Assembly: GCF_954871325.1 (NCBI RefSeq) | Contig: NC_088776.1 | Coordinates: 10,788,052-10,852,051 of the forward strand | Length of the DNA stretch: 64,000 nt | Reading direction: 5' to 3' | Source: Gordionus sp. m RMFG-2023 | Taxonomy: Eukaryota; Nematomorpha; Gordioida; Chordodea; Parachordodidae | Shown here: positions 1 through 14,900 of the stretch, in pieces | Position numbering within the stretch: the first letter of the stretch is position 1 | Layout of the letters: each line of letters begins with the position of its first letter | Program-made: the position numbers and the translations under genes | The notes under the pieces: generated by a model | What the model was told of the DNA's origin: nothing | The model's input: only the letters and a program-made list of their open reading frames with translations | Database searches by the model: none

Positions 1-2926
1 ATAATGGTTTGTTGAGGTTAATATCCAAATGGCGTCGATAAGTCTTATCATTTAATCTAAAGAACCTTTTAGTCAAAATAATGGTTTGCTTGAGTAGCGA
101 GGTCTAGTTGCGAAAAAGTATAAAATTTTAATTACTTTCATAACCGAATTAATCATGTCAGGCAAAATAGAAGGGTAAGAGCCCAACTTAATAAAATTAG
201 TATTTAAAAAAGGTAAAGGAATAAGAAAACTTCCCCCATATTATTTTCCCGAAAAATAAATAAACTATTTAAAAGAATATAAATGATCAGCATCAAGCAT
301 ATTCTCTATTTGTGTAGTTTGTTTTGTACCTTCTACATCCCTCCAATTAGAGTTATAATTCACTAACTTCGATTTTACATATTCAAATAATTATATGCTA
401 TCTATGACGATAATTGTCTTTATCTATTAATATCTACTTTTAAACAAAAATATATAGATTTTAACAATACATTTTATTTGTATCAATACTTAAAAACTCA
501 ACATAATAATTATATCTATCTTTATTATTTTAAAAATTAATTAATTAATTAAAACTCGTATATATTTTTGAAACGATAATTAGCTTAATAGAAAAAAGGG
601 GCGGCCATAAAGATGAACCATTGTCAAATGACAATATAATGTAATTTGCTCTATATTACAGGAAAGACTGAATGGATAGAAGAAATGCCAAAATGAGAAG
701 TCATTGGCCTTTTTTTTTGTCGAGAGAGATATGATATTTGTAGATATACTCTAATTAGAAACGGATTTATATAATTTGTTTCTGTCGCCTTTTTAATATA
801 TATTATGACGGGATTTAAAATTTTTGTGTTATTTGACCATTGGCATTCACGAGGATATCTAATTAATTCACGACGAACTGTCTCATATTTTATTATGTAA
901 TTATTTTAAATTGTTATTTATGCAGTGTTATTAGATAAATAAACGAAATAACAGACTCCCCCCTTTTTTCAAAAAAAAATTTTTTTAAATCGCCCATTAT
1001 ATAAAAAATTTTTAATAATAGGATTGCAATTAAGATATTAAAATTTAATTTCAAATTAATATCAAAACAAAACACACCCTACCACTCATATTATTTAAAA
1101 TATCTTTTTTTTCTATTCTTATTTATCGAGTGTTTTTTTAAATTAAATTGTTTTAAAGATTAATTTTTTTTTTTAGAAATAGATCAAAATCTTTAGATTA
1201 AGCTGAATTATAATATAACCCTTTCTTTGTAATTTAAAAACAACAGAGTAATTTTTTAATTTATTTTTGTAAAGGAGGGGATTTCTTTTCATTATTACGA
1301 TTAACCTTATATACATTTGTAATTAATTTTTTTTATTTGTAAACCAACCATTTAAATTTTATTCGACACGCGTCTACCTCGTGGCCCCCTTCCCAACTCC
1401 TTCCCAAAGTGAATAACTATGAGGTCCTCTTGATGACTAAATTATAAAATAGAATGGACATAGACTTTATATGGTAAGAATTGTTATGTGGAATTCGCGG
1501 GGAATTAAGTTTTGGAATGATTCCCGAGAAAAATAGCAGGATAATAAAAAAAATAGGGAGAAAAATAAGGAAAAATATGAAGCTAAAGTTAAATACTTAA
1601 TATTTTATTTATATATATAATACAATTAATATAAGCAATATAAGTCCAAATAGAAATGAATTTATATTATTAAGAGTAATATGAGATAGAATAATTAAAA
1701 AAAATCATCCCCAGAATCAGAAATACATTCATAGAAGCTATTTATTTATTATTTTATTGAATTCTGTGAGAATTTCATCAGGCGGATGTAGATGCCAGAT
1801 TAATGGTGAAATATTTACAAACGCTTCCCTTGTAGCATATCATAACGTTTCCAAAAACTTTTTTTTTACTATTTAGTTATATTTGTGTCTAAAGGCGTTC
1901 CAGGATTTTCCTATAGTGGGGAGGGGGCACTATGAGGAGTGTTTTTCCTCCAAATATTTTATTGGAGTCTTTAACCACTTATTGTAGGCCTTTAGCTATA
2001 TAATATTTTTATAAAAATAATGTGGGGTTTCACTTATTTTTTTATAAAAATTTTGTATTATAGTTGTTATTTGTAAAGGTTATTAACTACTAATTTTTCA
2101 GTCTCCACCTCCCTCCTGAGCCAGACTATGTCTAAATTTAAATTTAGATGATTGTTTAACATATGGAGTGGTAAAGGCAGTTGAAAGTTCATGGGTAGAC
2201 ACGTTGCCAAGATAACGTTGGTCCAAGATTTGCTACAAAATGATTTTTCCTGTTTTTATTTAGTCATTTTGCTATGAGTAAAGATGTAAATTATGTTTTA
2301 TTTCTGTAAATATTTTTGGTACATGAGATAAATATGATTTTCCTATGCACTTGTAAGAGGAAAATAATTATAATATGGTTTAAGAAATATATATAATCTA
2401 CAATCATATATATCAGTCTCATATTTTTTTTATGATCAATTTATTGGGAGGAATGGCAAAAACTGATAAAAATATTATAATATTTTGCAATATCGAGAAC
2501 CTACAGATGATATAACAGAAAAAATAACGTATAGGAGCAGTGGTAAATAATAAGTTGATGTAATGAGAATGAAAGATAATGTTAAACCAGATATAGTTCC
2601 ACTAAGAAAATGTTATTTAAAATTTGACTGAAGATAAAAAAGGAAGAGAAAATAAAAAGAAATTGCCATATATTTATAAAAATTAAATGGGGGAACATTT
2701 TTCTGAGTATTTACCCTTTGCATACATAACTAGGTATGAGATTGAATTTCACTTGTTGGAGGACCCCAAAACACCCCCCCCCCCCCCGATGATATTAGCC
2801 TTTTATTATCTACCCTATACACCACATCATATTCTATATAACAAAATTTAGATTTGACATAAAAGCTATCATATATAATAATATTTATTTTTCACATAAT
2901 TATATATATTTTTAAAATATATACAG
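1..2926. other. A+T-rich DNA upstream of the first recognised DBH-like exon
   Basis: No exon, RNA gene or complete element could be recognised. A DOMON start exon was looked for and not found. The stretch holds a copy of a dispersed repeat (about 1900-2130) and a 15-base C run at 2773-2787. It may be intron or 5' flank. Confidence 0.4.
1900..2130 (+). repeat. Dispersed repeat R1, copy 1
   Basis: Shares GATTTTCCTATAG/GGGG, CCACTTATTGTAGGCCTTT and ATTTTTATAAAAATAAT in the same order with 59758-60060. Confidence 0.5.
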
Positions 2927-5900
2927 GATAGCTATATGATCAACGATAATTTGCCCTTAACCGACGAATATCAAGACTACCAATATTCAGGCAAACAAAA
3001 CTCGACTCATACTCTCCTCAATTTCGTGAGAAAACGAGATACCTGTGATTCTATGGACTTTAGGCTAACGGTAAATTACATTTTTTTTTACAATAGTTGA
3101 TAGTTTTGTTAAATTTTTTCTCTCACTTATTATTTTTATTTATGCACTTTACAAACCTAGGCGATTATACACTTGTCACAATTATTTATTTTTTTAGTAA
3201 ATTGGTTTAAAAAATTAGTAATTTTTAAACGTATTCACCATCTTCTCCATAAAATGTATCAAAGTTAAATTTCTAAGTCAATATTAAGGTTGTTTATTAT
3301 ATTTACAAGAGAACTTAAAATTGTAAGTTTTGATTTGCATTTTTAAAAAATAATCTTTTGAGGTGGTGTTGGTGGATGTCGAAATCAGTTATAATAGGAC
3401 AGATGTTCAATTTTTCGTTTTGATTTGTTGCAATATATAAATTATTTTTATTCATACAAATTTTTAAATTAAAAATTATACACTTTAAAAAAATATAATT
3501 TGTAAAAAATATATAATTATAGAGTTTATAAATTCCTTTTAAATTTTTTATAATATTATATATATATATACCTTTTCATAAAAAAATATCATAATCATTA
3601 TAATTTGTAAGAACGAGCATCTTCCGTCAACAGTCAGAGTGCTACAATTCTACTTTTCTTCTTATTCCTTTTAAAATCTAATAACGTTTGAATTATTAGG
3701 TTACTCTGTCATTAATATACACAAATACTTTATTGTATGAGCCGAATAATATACACTTTGTTCCTCAAAAAAAATGAACCAAGAGTATAACACTTTAAGT
3801 AAATACATGTAAAATATTTCTTTGATGCTTTACGTTATATGTAGTACATTTGGCTTTTTACCGAAATCTATAAAATGTGTTACATCAAAAGACCGATTGG
3901 TTTTAAAAATGATAAATTTTACATATTGTTTTTTCTTCTTCCTTAATTCCGGTTTTGTAATTTGTATATTTTTTTAATATTAAATTTAAAACTAATTGTC
4001 ATATTTATGTAATAATTAATTATCATTTTTCTTTTTATAAATATGTATTATACTATTATTTCACATCCCCTCTTTTTTTTCTGTAAATGATCCTTTAGGG
4101 GGTTAAAATTGTATAAATAAAACATCTTTTGACAAATATTACCTTTATTAATAATGAAGGTATTACATATACTAATAAAAATATGTGTATCCGTTTTTTT
4201 GTCTCTTCTTCTTTCAAAACTAATTACTAAAACAAATTTAAAATTAAAATTAACACGTTGATGTAAAAAAATTGTAAAATTTATCATTCATTCTGTTCTG
4301 AATTATTTATCAATATTATCATATGATCAGTATTAATAAAAAAAAATCTCTCCATTTAAGTCGATTTTCAAAAATGTCTCAATATTTTAGCCAGAAAAAT
4401 ATTGTCAAAACCCCGATATTTTGCTAATAGATGTCTTAACCTTTGTGCCACACATGAGCAAAATCTTCAGGTCTGCAAATATTTTTGAATTTTGCTTCAC
4501 TGACGACCAGCTTTTAAAGGGATGTTTTTTTAACATTGTGAATAAAATAGATTTGTTAGGCCAATTCCAATTAACTATTTTGGATCTCTAAACAGGCGCC
4601 CAATGGAAGATCCGTTTGCACGAGTTTCCGGCCCGGTCTAAAAACTTTGCATTAGGCCCGATTGACCTCGACTACTTCCATTCGTCTTTTTTCTTTTTGC
4701 AAGTTTTCTGTTTAAACTCAATATCTATTTGATTGAAATATTTATCCATTATAATGAATAATAAAGTATTTACTGAAGGTAATTCTACATTTGTTTTAAA
4801 GACATATTATGTTAATGGTGAAGTAGGTAATATGCAGGTTAATGATGCTTGGTACCTTAAGGTACCATCTATCAAATTTGAATTTTGTTCACTCTTCATT
4901 TGGATAGGCACTACCAAAGATATTTATAATATATATTTGAAAAATCGTGATTTTTGGAAAACCTCTATGGCCTAGTAGGCAAGAGCTTGGTTTACTTATC
5001 CCATGCTCCCGGGTTCGAATCCCGGGAATAATCATTTTTTTTTCTTATTCTAACTTGGTGGTTCCATCCTTGGGGGGATAATATATAGGAGGCCGGACTC
5101 GACCACGTGATTCCGTATTAATATATTAAATAATAAGGATCTTATTACATTTCAATAAATTTTGGTCGGTATTTAGCAAATTAGGTTGGTATTTAGAATA
5201 TTTCCATACATTCACTTGGTAGTAAGCATCATTAACCTAATATGCAGAACTATATAAAAAATTTCATATCTGCATCAGAAACTTTAAATATGGTGCAGCC
5301 TTTGGGTCTGTCTTTATTAATATTTTTTTACCCAAATAATCTAATTTATATTATGGAATAAAAAACAAAATGAACCGGCCTTCATTTTTTTTTAAAATCT
5401 CCTTTATTTAAATTTGCACGATTTAATAGTAGTTTGTATTTTTTTTGTTAAAATGGTAGAATTTTGAGATTTTAAGTGTTTAAGATAATATCTTATAATT
5501 GGTGTATTAATAAGCGGAAGCAATATTTTACTAAAATTCGTAGTTAAAAAAGAATTATGTAAATAAATTTTGCAATTTGAAATCAAGATCACTCAACTCA
5601 CTCATTTAGATGGGTTTACACAAATACATTTTTATCAATATTATGTAATTTTGCAAAAAATAAAATCTAATATTAATAGTTTAATTTGTCTATTCCATTC
5701 ATTTCATAGTTCATTATTACGCATTTAATTTCCCACAGTTTTATAACTTTAGTTTAACAAAATCAATTAAATATAGGCATTTTTGCAATGATGCCATTTT
5801 ATTTACTATTTATTTATTTATTTATCTAGAGTTTATATATCATTAAAGCATCACATTAAAATTACATTTAAGTGTTATATTATATGTATATTTTTATAAT

Positions 5901-8900
5901 TTGAAAGAGAAAAAAAAACTAATTTTTCAAATTTTTCACCTATCTATGATAATGAAATTAAATTTTATATTGTTATTTATTTATGTATTTTTTTATTGAA
6001 ATTTTTTAGCAAAAGGGGGACCCTTTGTTATTTTAATTTCATCCTAAACCAAACGAATCATAGTGTAGTGAGTTATATAGAAAACTTATCCCCTCAAAAA
6101 TAAAGTAATTTTGCCCTGTCATTGTTTCCCTTGTATCCTCCATACATTTTTAATTTTCAAAAAAAATAAAAATAACTTTGCCCTGAAAATTACCGAATCA
6201 AAAAATCAGGAAAAATTTTATATTCGTTAACAACATAAAATCATAAAATGGTTTTATAAAATTTAATTTGTATATATTTTTTAACAAAACACTCCATCTC
6301 CGTTCATAGCATTTTAAAAAAGAAGATAATCATTATATAAATGAAGGAATTAGTTAGCAAATTTATGTGAGAAAATTTTTCATTTATTTTAAAAAAGAAA
6401 AAATATTCATATATTAATAAAATTATGAAAATGAATAATTATTATTATTCAAGGGAAAGGGAATTGATTGAGTGGGAATAATTCTTTTTTTTATTTAAAA
6501 ATAATAAATAGTATATTTTGTTATGTAATTGACATTATTGCCAACTAAATAAAAACGATTTTGTTTTATAAACTTTTATTTTACCTGAGAAAGTAGTTCT
6601 AATTCGATCAATTCTTGGTTTGATCCTGATTTTATAAAAAAAAATAAAATAATATTTGATGGTGAAGAAAGGTAATCGTAATAAACGGTATATCAGGAAC
6701 CCTTTGATTTTTAAAATTTTGATAGAAATTAATAAAAGTGACAGAATAGGTCATCTTATATCAGTAATTTAAAAGCATTTTTATTTATGAGTTGTTATAA
6801 TCGATTTATAAATTATATTTTTTTTGAGAATAGATTAAAGCATTTATGAAGTTTGTTGGGGTCGAATCCTCTGCATAATCTAAGCCATTCAAGCAAAGTA
6901 GAGGCCATTTTCATCCAAGGGTCGTTTATTCAGAGTCACACTAAAGTATGGGGAGTGCCTTTCGTAATTGATAATGATAGTCAATGATCTGCGTGCTAAC
7001 ATAGTCTTTATCTTTAAATTAACTGAAAATATAACAGGAAATTTTAAAATGGATACCGATTTTGTATGCATACTAAGAGAGTAACCCTCTTAAATTTAAA
7101 TGAAATAATTACATCGTAAGCCTCGCCACTAGGATTGTCAAATCGAGCTTTGTAACAACCCTACCCCCTTTTAAGAGGGTTCTGACTGGGGTTACCTTAA
7201 ACAAACCGGAGTAATTTAATTGTACAAATTTGATATTACATGGATATCAAACAGCATAATAGTGCGCATAAATTAGGTTGCCTCTTTTGTTAGTATCGTC
7301 GATTCAAAATTTTAACTGAGTTATAAAAAATAATTGGTTTTTGTAAATTATATTATTATCGTCTGCCTTTTTTATTTCATCAATTTCTAAATATTCCATT
7401 TTAAAAGCTAAGTATTTTTTTATATAATATTAAATTTAAAAGGGATTTTTACCCTCAACCTTATTATTCTTATCTGGGTAACAATCAACTAGTGTTGTTA
7501 AACGGCTCGTTTTAAGCCGATTTATAAAAGAGGCTAACTCAATATTTTAGCGGAAAAATATTTGCTAAGCCTCGTGATTTTGCTAATAGATGTCCAAACC
7601 TTTGTTCCTTCTACAAACAAAATCTTCAGGCTTGCATAATATTATTCTGGATGAAATATTGATTTAGCCGTTTTTAAAAATTTGCTCAAAACGAGCCGTT
7701 TAACACTACAATCAACTATCATGCGAAAAAAAACGTGTATACCAACGTGCAAAATGAATGAACGAATAAAAACTTTTTTTTAAAATGGTTTCTAATGCCA
7801 AACGATAATTTGAACCAATTTATATGCATCATTTGAAATCATTATTTCCGTTTATGGAGCAGGTTTTGAAAGGTTCAATGTGTGCTCACATTATAAACTT
7901 GTATTTTATATTTCGGATAAGTCCATGACATTATTGGCAGGAGATGACTCACATAATTCTTGGAATTCAAAATGATACAATTGTTCTATTGTTGTTTTAT
8001 ATAAATAAAAATAATTTCCACGAAGAGTGAAGAAAAAAAATTCCCCCCTGACCTGTTGAGTTGACACCTATCCTAGATTGTCAGAATTTTTTTTTATATA
8101 AAGTATTTCATATTTTTATGGAATGGAATGTTGTAAAATAAATAATAATAAAATTTTTTTTTCTCAAAAATAATTTTAAAAGTTATGTAACAATGATACA
8201 CTTTTTTTTATGCATTTGTCGTGTCACCTCATTTTCGTGGAAATAAATTTTTTAAACAAATATAAAAAAAGATAAATAAAGCTTTTCAATGACACGCCAA
8301 AAATTCCCATTTAATGCGCACATCCCCCCCCCCCTTGCTTTTTAATAGGTGGACATGGAATTTCTCACGTGATCTATTCTTAAATTTTACGCGAGAATAC
8401 TATCTAGGGCTGTGCTAAAACTTTTGGCAGCCAAATGTGTGAAAATAATTTGATGATCCTTTTAAAAGAAATCCTAATTTATCTAATTTTTTTTAAAATT
8501 AAATAATCATAAAAAACATTTTAAAAATCGTGCACAGACCTATCTGACAAAATATTTTCTGGGACTTGATCGAATTCGGATTTCTTTCTTTGAATTGTTT
8601 TCTGACATGGACATCGACAATATTTTATATTACTTTTTTTTAAAATCAATATATTTTATTCAAGAAATTATCTTTTAAGTATAACGCTTATAATTTTTCT
8701 GATTATGGTCCAACTCGGTGAAATTATTTTCAAATCACATGACCTGTCAAGTATTTGACAACCATTTTTAATATATATTACTCCTAACCTATATCTTTCT
8801 AACCTTTATATCATTTACTTGTTTAACCTAAAATATATTTCATCCAATTAATTTTCTGATTTCTTTGAAATATCTTTCAATCGTTGGAATTTCATACTTT

Positions 8901-11900
8901 TTCTGATTTCGTTGAAATGTCGTTTTTCAACAACCCAATAAAATAAATTAGATCTCTCTGATTGGACTGGTCCAAATTTTTTATTTATTTGGGATTGGAT
9001 CGTACGTACTTGAAGTTCGATGCAAGGCTTTAAATTTAGATAATATTAGAAATTTGCAATTCACCTTTGAATCCACAAGAAACTAAATTTGGTTCCTCAA
9101 AAAATTGCTCCCGGTGCCGCCATGTCTCTCAGTTTGGGCGAGCCTGATCCTATTAGAATTTTGTTTCAAGTTTAAACTCTTCTAATTTGACTATTTGCAT
9201 TGTATCGAAAATGTCTCACTTTCTATAAACAACATTTTCAAATTTTATAACTTTGGTTTGCAAAATTTTTGATTCTTAAAAAAATTGGATTATATATATT
9301 TTATTATTTTACATGGATTAAGACAGAAAGAAATAAAATCAAAGAAAGAAACCGCTTTGTCCAACGATTGAAATATTTTTATAATTATAATAAATATGTG
9401 ACGAAAATAAATATCACGTATACGTTACTTTTTTATATCTCGAATAAAATTGCTAAACGGACACCTGTATGCGTGCGCTAAAAAAAACAGGTCAAAGAAT
9501 AGGAAATACAATATATTTTCAGCAGAGTTTGAAATTTTTTTTTTTTTGAAGAACAGAGTTTTTTGATCAAATTTTACCTACTTCTCTTTCTTTTTTTCCT
9601 TTTTTTTTTCTTTCCCAAAATCTTTTTAAATTTTTTTTATATAAATGAATCATTTGTAATTCACGCGTAAAAATTTTTCAAGATGAAATCAAAATTTCTT
9701 TTCATACTCTGATTTTCATTCAGTTAGGTATCAATTTCGCAAACCATTTTTTTCAAAGGCTAATGGGGATATATAAGTTTTGTAGTTTTGTTTTAAATTA
9801 ATTTTTTTTTTGAAAAATATTTAGCCAGATACAATATATCTTCACTGGTCATACCATTCATCGGACCCGGATATCTCTGATTCCCAAAATTCGTTTTTAT
9901 TTCACGGATTAGTAAGAGGGGTTCGACCCGTGAACTTGTTCAATAGATATCCCAATGATTTCTCGAAATATGGAATCGAACAAATAGGCTATAATAATAA
10001 TATTGGTAATTCGACACGAAGCAACACGGCCACTATCGACAAAGATAGCGATGGAAGGAAGATGGGCGCGGAAACCGTCAGGACCTTTGACTTGTCTATC
10101 AAAGTATAATTTATAATATAATAGCGTTTTATGTTTAAGGCTGAGCTCTAACTCGTTTTTATTTTAAATAGTTTTCAGGATTGCCACCAAAACATTCTTT
10201 TTTGAGCCGAATTTTTACAATTAAATCCTCTAAAAGAGTTGACTGACTCAATCCTATTAAGTAACAGCATTCAGGGGATAGATATTACATAACTGTCACA
10301 CTTGGATAATTTAAAGAATATTCTAAGACAATATGTAAGCGCTGTATCGGGCAGCTGTTATAATATGTGGTCTGGGCCGAACTCTACTGTAATAAGATTC
10401 AAAATGCTATCTAAAAAATGGTTATTTTTTAATTATGAAGCTGCGCCCTCTTAATTCGTTAAAATTTTTATTCTTAATTCTGATTTTTTAAGAACAATTT
10501 CTTTATAATGCGCTTAAAGTTATATACCTATTCTTTTTTCTTTTTTTTAGTTTAAAAATCACATTCTGTTCAGACAAATATTTAGAATTATAAAGAAAAA
10601 AGGATTAGGTAGGACATAGCCTAATATATTATTTTGGCAGAAAGAGAATACATTACAAAAAAAATGTGTGCTTATTTCCCTTTTATTCATAAATTCTTAA
10701 AAATTTTTTCAAAAAAAGAATATAATTTTTTTTATTAAAAAACAGGTTAATACGAAAACGAATAACGACGAATTAAATAAGCTTAAAATTTTATCATTCG
10801 CCTCACCGTATCTGTGTCAACTCTTCAAATTACCTATATTATCATCATCGTTGAACGTCGACAAAAAATATCATATAATCAAGGTATGCACATCACATTT
10901 CGCTTTGTAATTTATCATTATATAATCTAACGTGATTTGATACCAACATCTATTTTATTTTCTAAAGATAAAACTTTTTTTTAAAAAAAATATTATTTTA
11001 TATATACCTTTTTTAGGAGTTATTAATAATATTGCACTTAAAACCTAATCACAAAATTAATGATATCTATAAAAATATTCATTTTTTTTCTTTCAAAATA
11101 CCACGGATTTAAAATGAATATTTTTAAAAAAAGGAAAGAGATTAATAATTTAATAATTTAATAAAATAATATAAATATTTTTTATTTTTATATAATTGTA
11201 TTTAATTGTCATGGATCCCTTCTCATCCTATTTAATTATTTTCTTTTAAAAATAAAACTATTATTTTTAATTTTATCAATTTTTAATTGTTATACTTTTT
11301 AAAAAAATCTTAAATATCGTCGTAACACTTTTATCATAATAAGTCTCTATTGTTTTGAAGTTCGCCATTTTTCTGGTTTGGGAAAATAGGATTATAATTA
11401 ATTTATAAGCTGTTCTTCTATTGATTAATTAGGTTAATTTTTATATTTCGTCCTCGTTCGCATAGGTTTTTTTTCTTTATTAGGGAAATTTTTTAAATTC
11501 TAGTTAAAGACTTGCAAGTCGGCCTTCATATTTAGGCCTAAAAAAAAATTTTCTCTCATCTTTTATTAAAATTAAACGATAATTATAAATTAAGACAAAA
11601 GCAAATTTATATGAATTTTGGGCCGAGCTCAGGCTTAAAAAAAATTAGAATTTTGAACTGCAATTAATAGTATAAACGTAAAAATAACGCGATATCATTC
11701 TCCATTTTATGGCACCAAAATTTCGCAAATATGTTGCTATGAAGAGGTATCAGAAAAGTTAATTTTTTATAAACAATTTTAAAAAAATTGTTTCCTAAGA
11801 TGAGGGTATAAAATTTTTCTATGGTAACCTTAGTTACTAGTGATAAAGCATTTATTTTGCCCATTTAAGACTTCCTATCTAATTCACACTTTAAGTTGTG

Positions 11901-14900
11901 TCCTAATTTGGAAATATATAAAATTTTCTATAATAGGAAACGTTTTTATTTTTATGTTAAAATAGATTTCTTCTTTTTTTTTCGTTAGTACGAAAGTTTC
12001 CAAATTTTATTTTTGATAATCAGGCCATAGCCTTAAAAAGATAAAGAAAAAATATTTCATTTTAATTTATAGAGAAAATTGACCATCAAATCCCCAAATA
12101 TCATGTACTCAACTCCAGGATACAAAATCGGAAATCAAGTCCATGACAGAGACCATGATGGTGAAGATACAATTAAAAATGCCGTGAAAGATAAAGCGCT
12201 GAAACACGCGGTCCTGTATTCTTGTAGTAGAGACGTCGATTTTTCGCAAACCTTTCCCGATTTAGAAGGAAACATTTTCCCTTGTTACCAACAAAGTTTC
12301 CCTGCCGAAATGTTCTATTGCAACGATATAGTAACCGGTTATACCCTGGGTGGCGACGAGGTTAATATTTATATTATTAAAAAATTTATAGTAATATAAT
12401 TAGGGATATACCGATATTTACATCGAATCAGATCGGCCGATATTTCGCCCTTTTTAAAATATCGATTATTTGCCGATATTATAAAAATTTTCCGATCCGA
12501 TAAAATGGCATCTTAATTGAAAAATAAAATTATCTCATATTTCTTAATATTTTTGTTTATTACTTATTATGTAAATAGATTAATGTTATTATATAAATAA
12601 GTAATTTATCAATAAAAATATTTTATATACTTTGGATAAAACTAACTGATTATTATAATATTATTAAATGACTTATGTTTTATGGTATAGTTAAATGAGA
12701 GATTTTATACTATTAAAAAGTATATGAGGTGATTAGATGTCTGTAATGATGCAAATTAGCTCCATTTGAGCCGATTTAATCGGCTAACTCAATATTTTAG
12801 CCAAAAAATATTGTCCAAGTCTCGATTTTGCGAATAGTGCAAAACATGCCATCTTTGAGCAAAATCTTCAGACTTGCGTAATATTTTTCTGAATAAAATA
12901 ATGAATCAGCCGTTTTAAAAAATTGGCTCAAATAGCGCTATTTTGCAATACTTTGATATATGCATTATAAATTAAAATTTAAATAATACAAAATCATTTA
13001 TAATATGGCAAAATCATTTATGATATCGCAAAATCATTTATGTTATCGCAAAATTATTTATGATATCGGATCGGTAATCGGCCTATATCTTTAATATCGG
13101 TAATAACGGATCCCATCGGATCGGCCTCCAAAAAGCGGTAGGTACATCCTTATAATTATGATTATTATACAATTTAAAGAATGACTTATTTTTAAAGCTG
13201 ATGGCATTTCTTTGAGAGATTATGAAATAATTAAATAAATTAATAATTCTTTTTTAAACTAAAAGGAATTTTATTGGCCACCGGAAGCCGGACATTCAAT
13301 GGGGACATCGTCTGACGCGGAATACGTGATGCTAGAACTTTTGATCGACCAAACTAAAATTCCCCTTAGCGAAATAAGCGGTGTCGACGAAAAGGCCCGA
13401 TATGAAATGGGAAACACCGCTTCTAAAAACGAAAAAGGTATAATATAAGAATTAGATTATAATTCGTAACATCTTTAAATTTTTTTTATAAATATATATT
13501 CAATTTAATGAAAGTTTTGTTAATTTATCAAATAATGGACTTTTAAAAATATAACAACAAAAAAGATAACTTAAGGCATCCTGTAGTTCAAAGCTTGCAG
13601 TATGAAATTGGATTTCAGCTTTCGTATACCGATAAAGTTAGACGTTTTGATGCCGGAGTATTGTCAACAGGTCCGGAACCAACGGATTGGTTCTTTTTTC
13701 CCCCCGGCATTGAAAATTTAGTCGTGGATGGACATTGTAATGCTCTTTGCACAGCTCTAGTAATCTATATGATATTTATTATAAAATTCAAAAACCAAAT
13801 ATAATTATTAGTTTATTGATTCCGCTTTTTTTAAAAATAAAAATTAAAAAATAATCAAAAATAACAGCTTGATTCGGGCATTTATTTTCAAAATAAAATG
13901 ATTTTTCGATTTAAAAAAAATCTCAAAATTTAGAAAATTATGAAACATATCCTAAATCTTCCATTAAAAGTTTTGTAAATTTTGAAATTCATAATTCCTA
14001 CAAAATTATTTTTATAATACCATTTTGATTAATATAATTGCCCATTTCTTATTGAAAAATAATTAATATTACTTACTCTTTTTTTCCTAAAAATTTCACA
14101 ACTTTATAAACTTTCACAGCCTTAGTTAAAAACGTCTTTACACATATTTATCAATAGGATTTTCCCAAAAAGGGAATACAGATTTACGCGACCCAATTTT
14201 ATACGCATGGCGATGTCGCTAAAATTCACTCGATTCAGGCGAGAAATGGCAGAGAGGTGGCTTATATAGCGAGAGACGACAATTACGTTACAGAATACCA
14301 AAATGTCCGATATCTTGAACGAGTTAAAATTATCAAACCGGTAATGTATTAAATATTCCCCCCCCCTCAAATATAAATTAAAGCCAGTTTGCGATCTACG
14401 AATGACAGGAATAATTGCACCTTTTTCCATAACGATCACTATCCTGAGGAGGTTTAAAAAAAGTAACCTCCTCCATCAGTTAGTCACTTTGGCTTAACTA
14501 AATTATATTATTATTTTTAATTTATTTTTTAAAAAAGTGCGTATTTATTCGGTAAAATTTACTGTCGTTTTCAACTATCTAGTTTTCGCTATAAGTTGTT
14601 TTTGAACAATGTTAATTTACCTTATTTTTTTTACAAAACAGGGCGACCACATAATTACCAGATGTCACTATGATACAAGATCAATTACCTCTTCCGACAA
14701 TCCAAATTTGGATAAAATCAATACAAGCAAACACTCCAATATATCGACCCCAAGCATAAATATAAAAAAAGGCGATGAAAGTGGGAATGCCAAAATATTT
14801 AGATCTTCCGGCATATTTTGGTATCAGAGACCGTGCATGCAATTTTTATTCTATTATCCGAAATTGAGTAAGCTCGCATCGTGCAAAAGTGAACCAGTCC

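Larger units (their letters stand above)
3071..9824 (+). other. 6.75-kb intron of the DBH-like gene
   Basis: It begins GTAAAT and ends TTTAG and joins two DOMON-region exons in phase 0. It contains the SINE-like tRNA head, two members of a TAGTGTTG-type MITE family, fragments of GGCCCGG-type repeats near 4550-4680, and an 11-base C run at 8324-8334. No other coding sequence was recognised inside it. Confidence 0.6.
12403..13150. mobile_element. hAT-like non-autonomous element in a DBH-like intron
   Basis: Ends GGGATATACC and GGTACATCCT are inverted with one mismatch in the inner nine bases and are flanked by the exact 8-bp duplication TATAATTA (12395-12402 and 13151-13158). The subterminal DNA is rich in CGATAT/ATCGG motifs. 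A second MITE and a short minisatellite lie inside. It begins only 42 bases after the exon ending at 12360 and has no recognisable transposase. Confidence 0.7.

Noticed and set aside
4733-4975. 80-codon open frame on the + strand
   Set aside because: A+T-driven composition, no splice or domain support, and it runs into the SINE-like sequence.
4968-5035. Functional tRNA gene
   Set aside because: The A box, B box and T arm are good, but the acceptor stem cannot form, so it is annotated as a SINE head or pseudogene.
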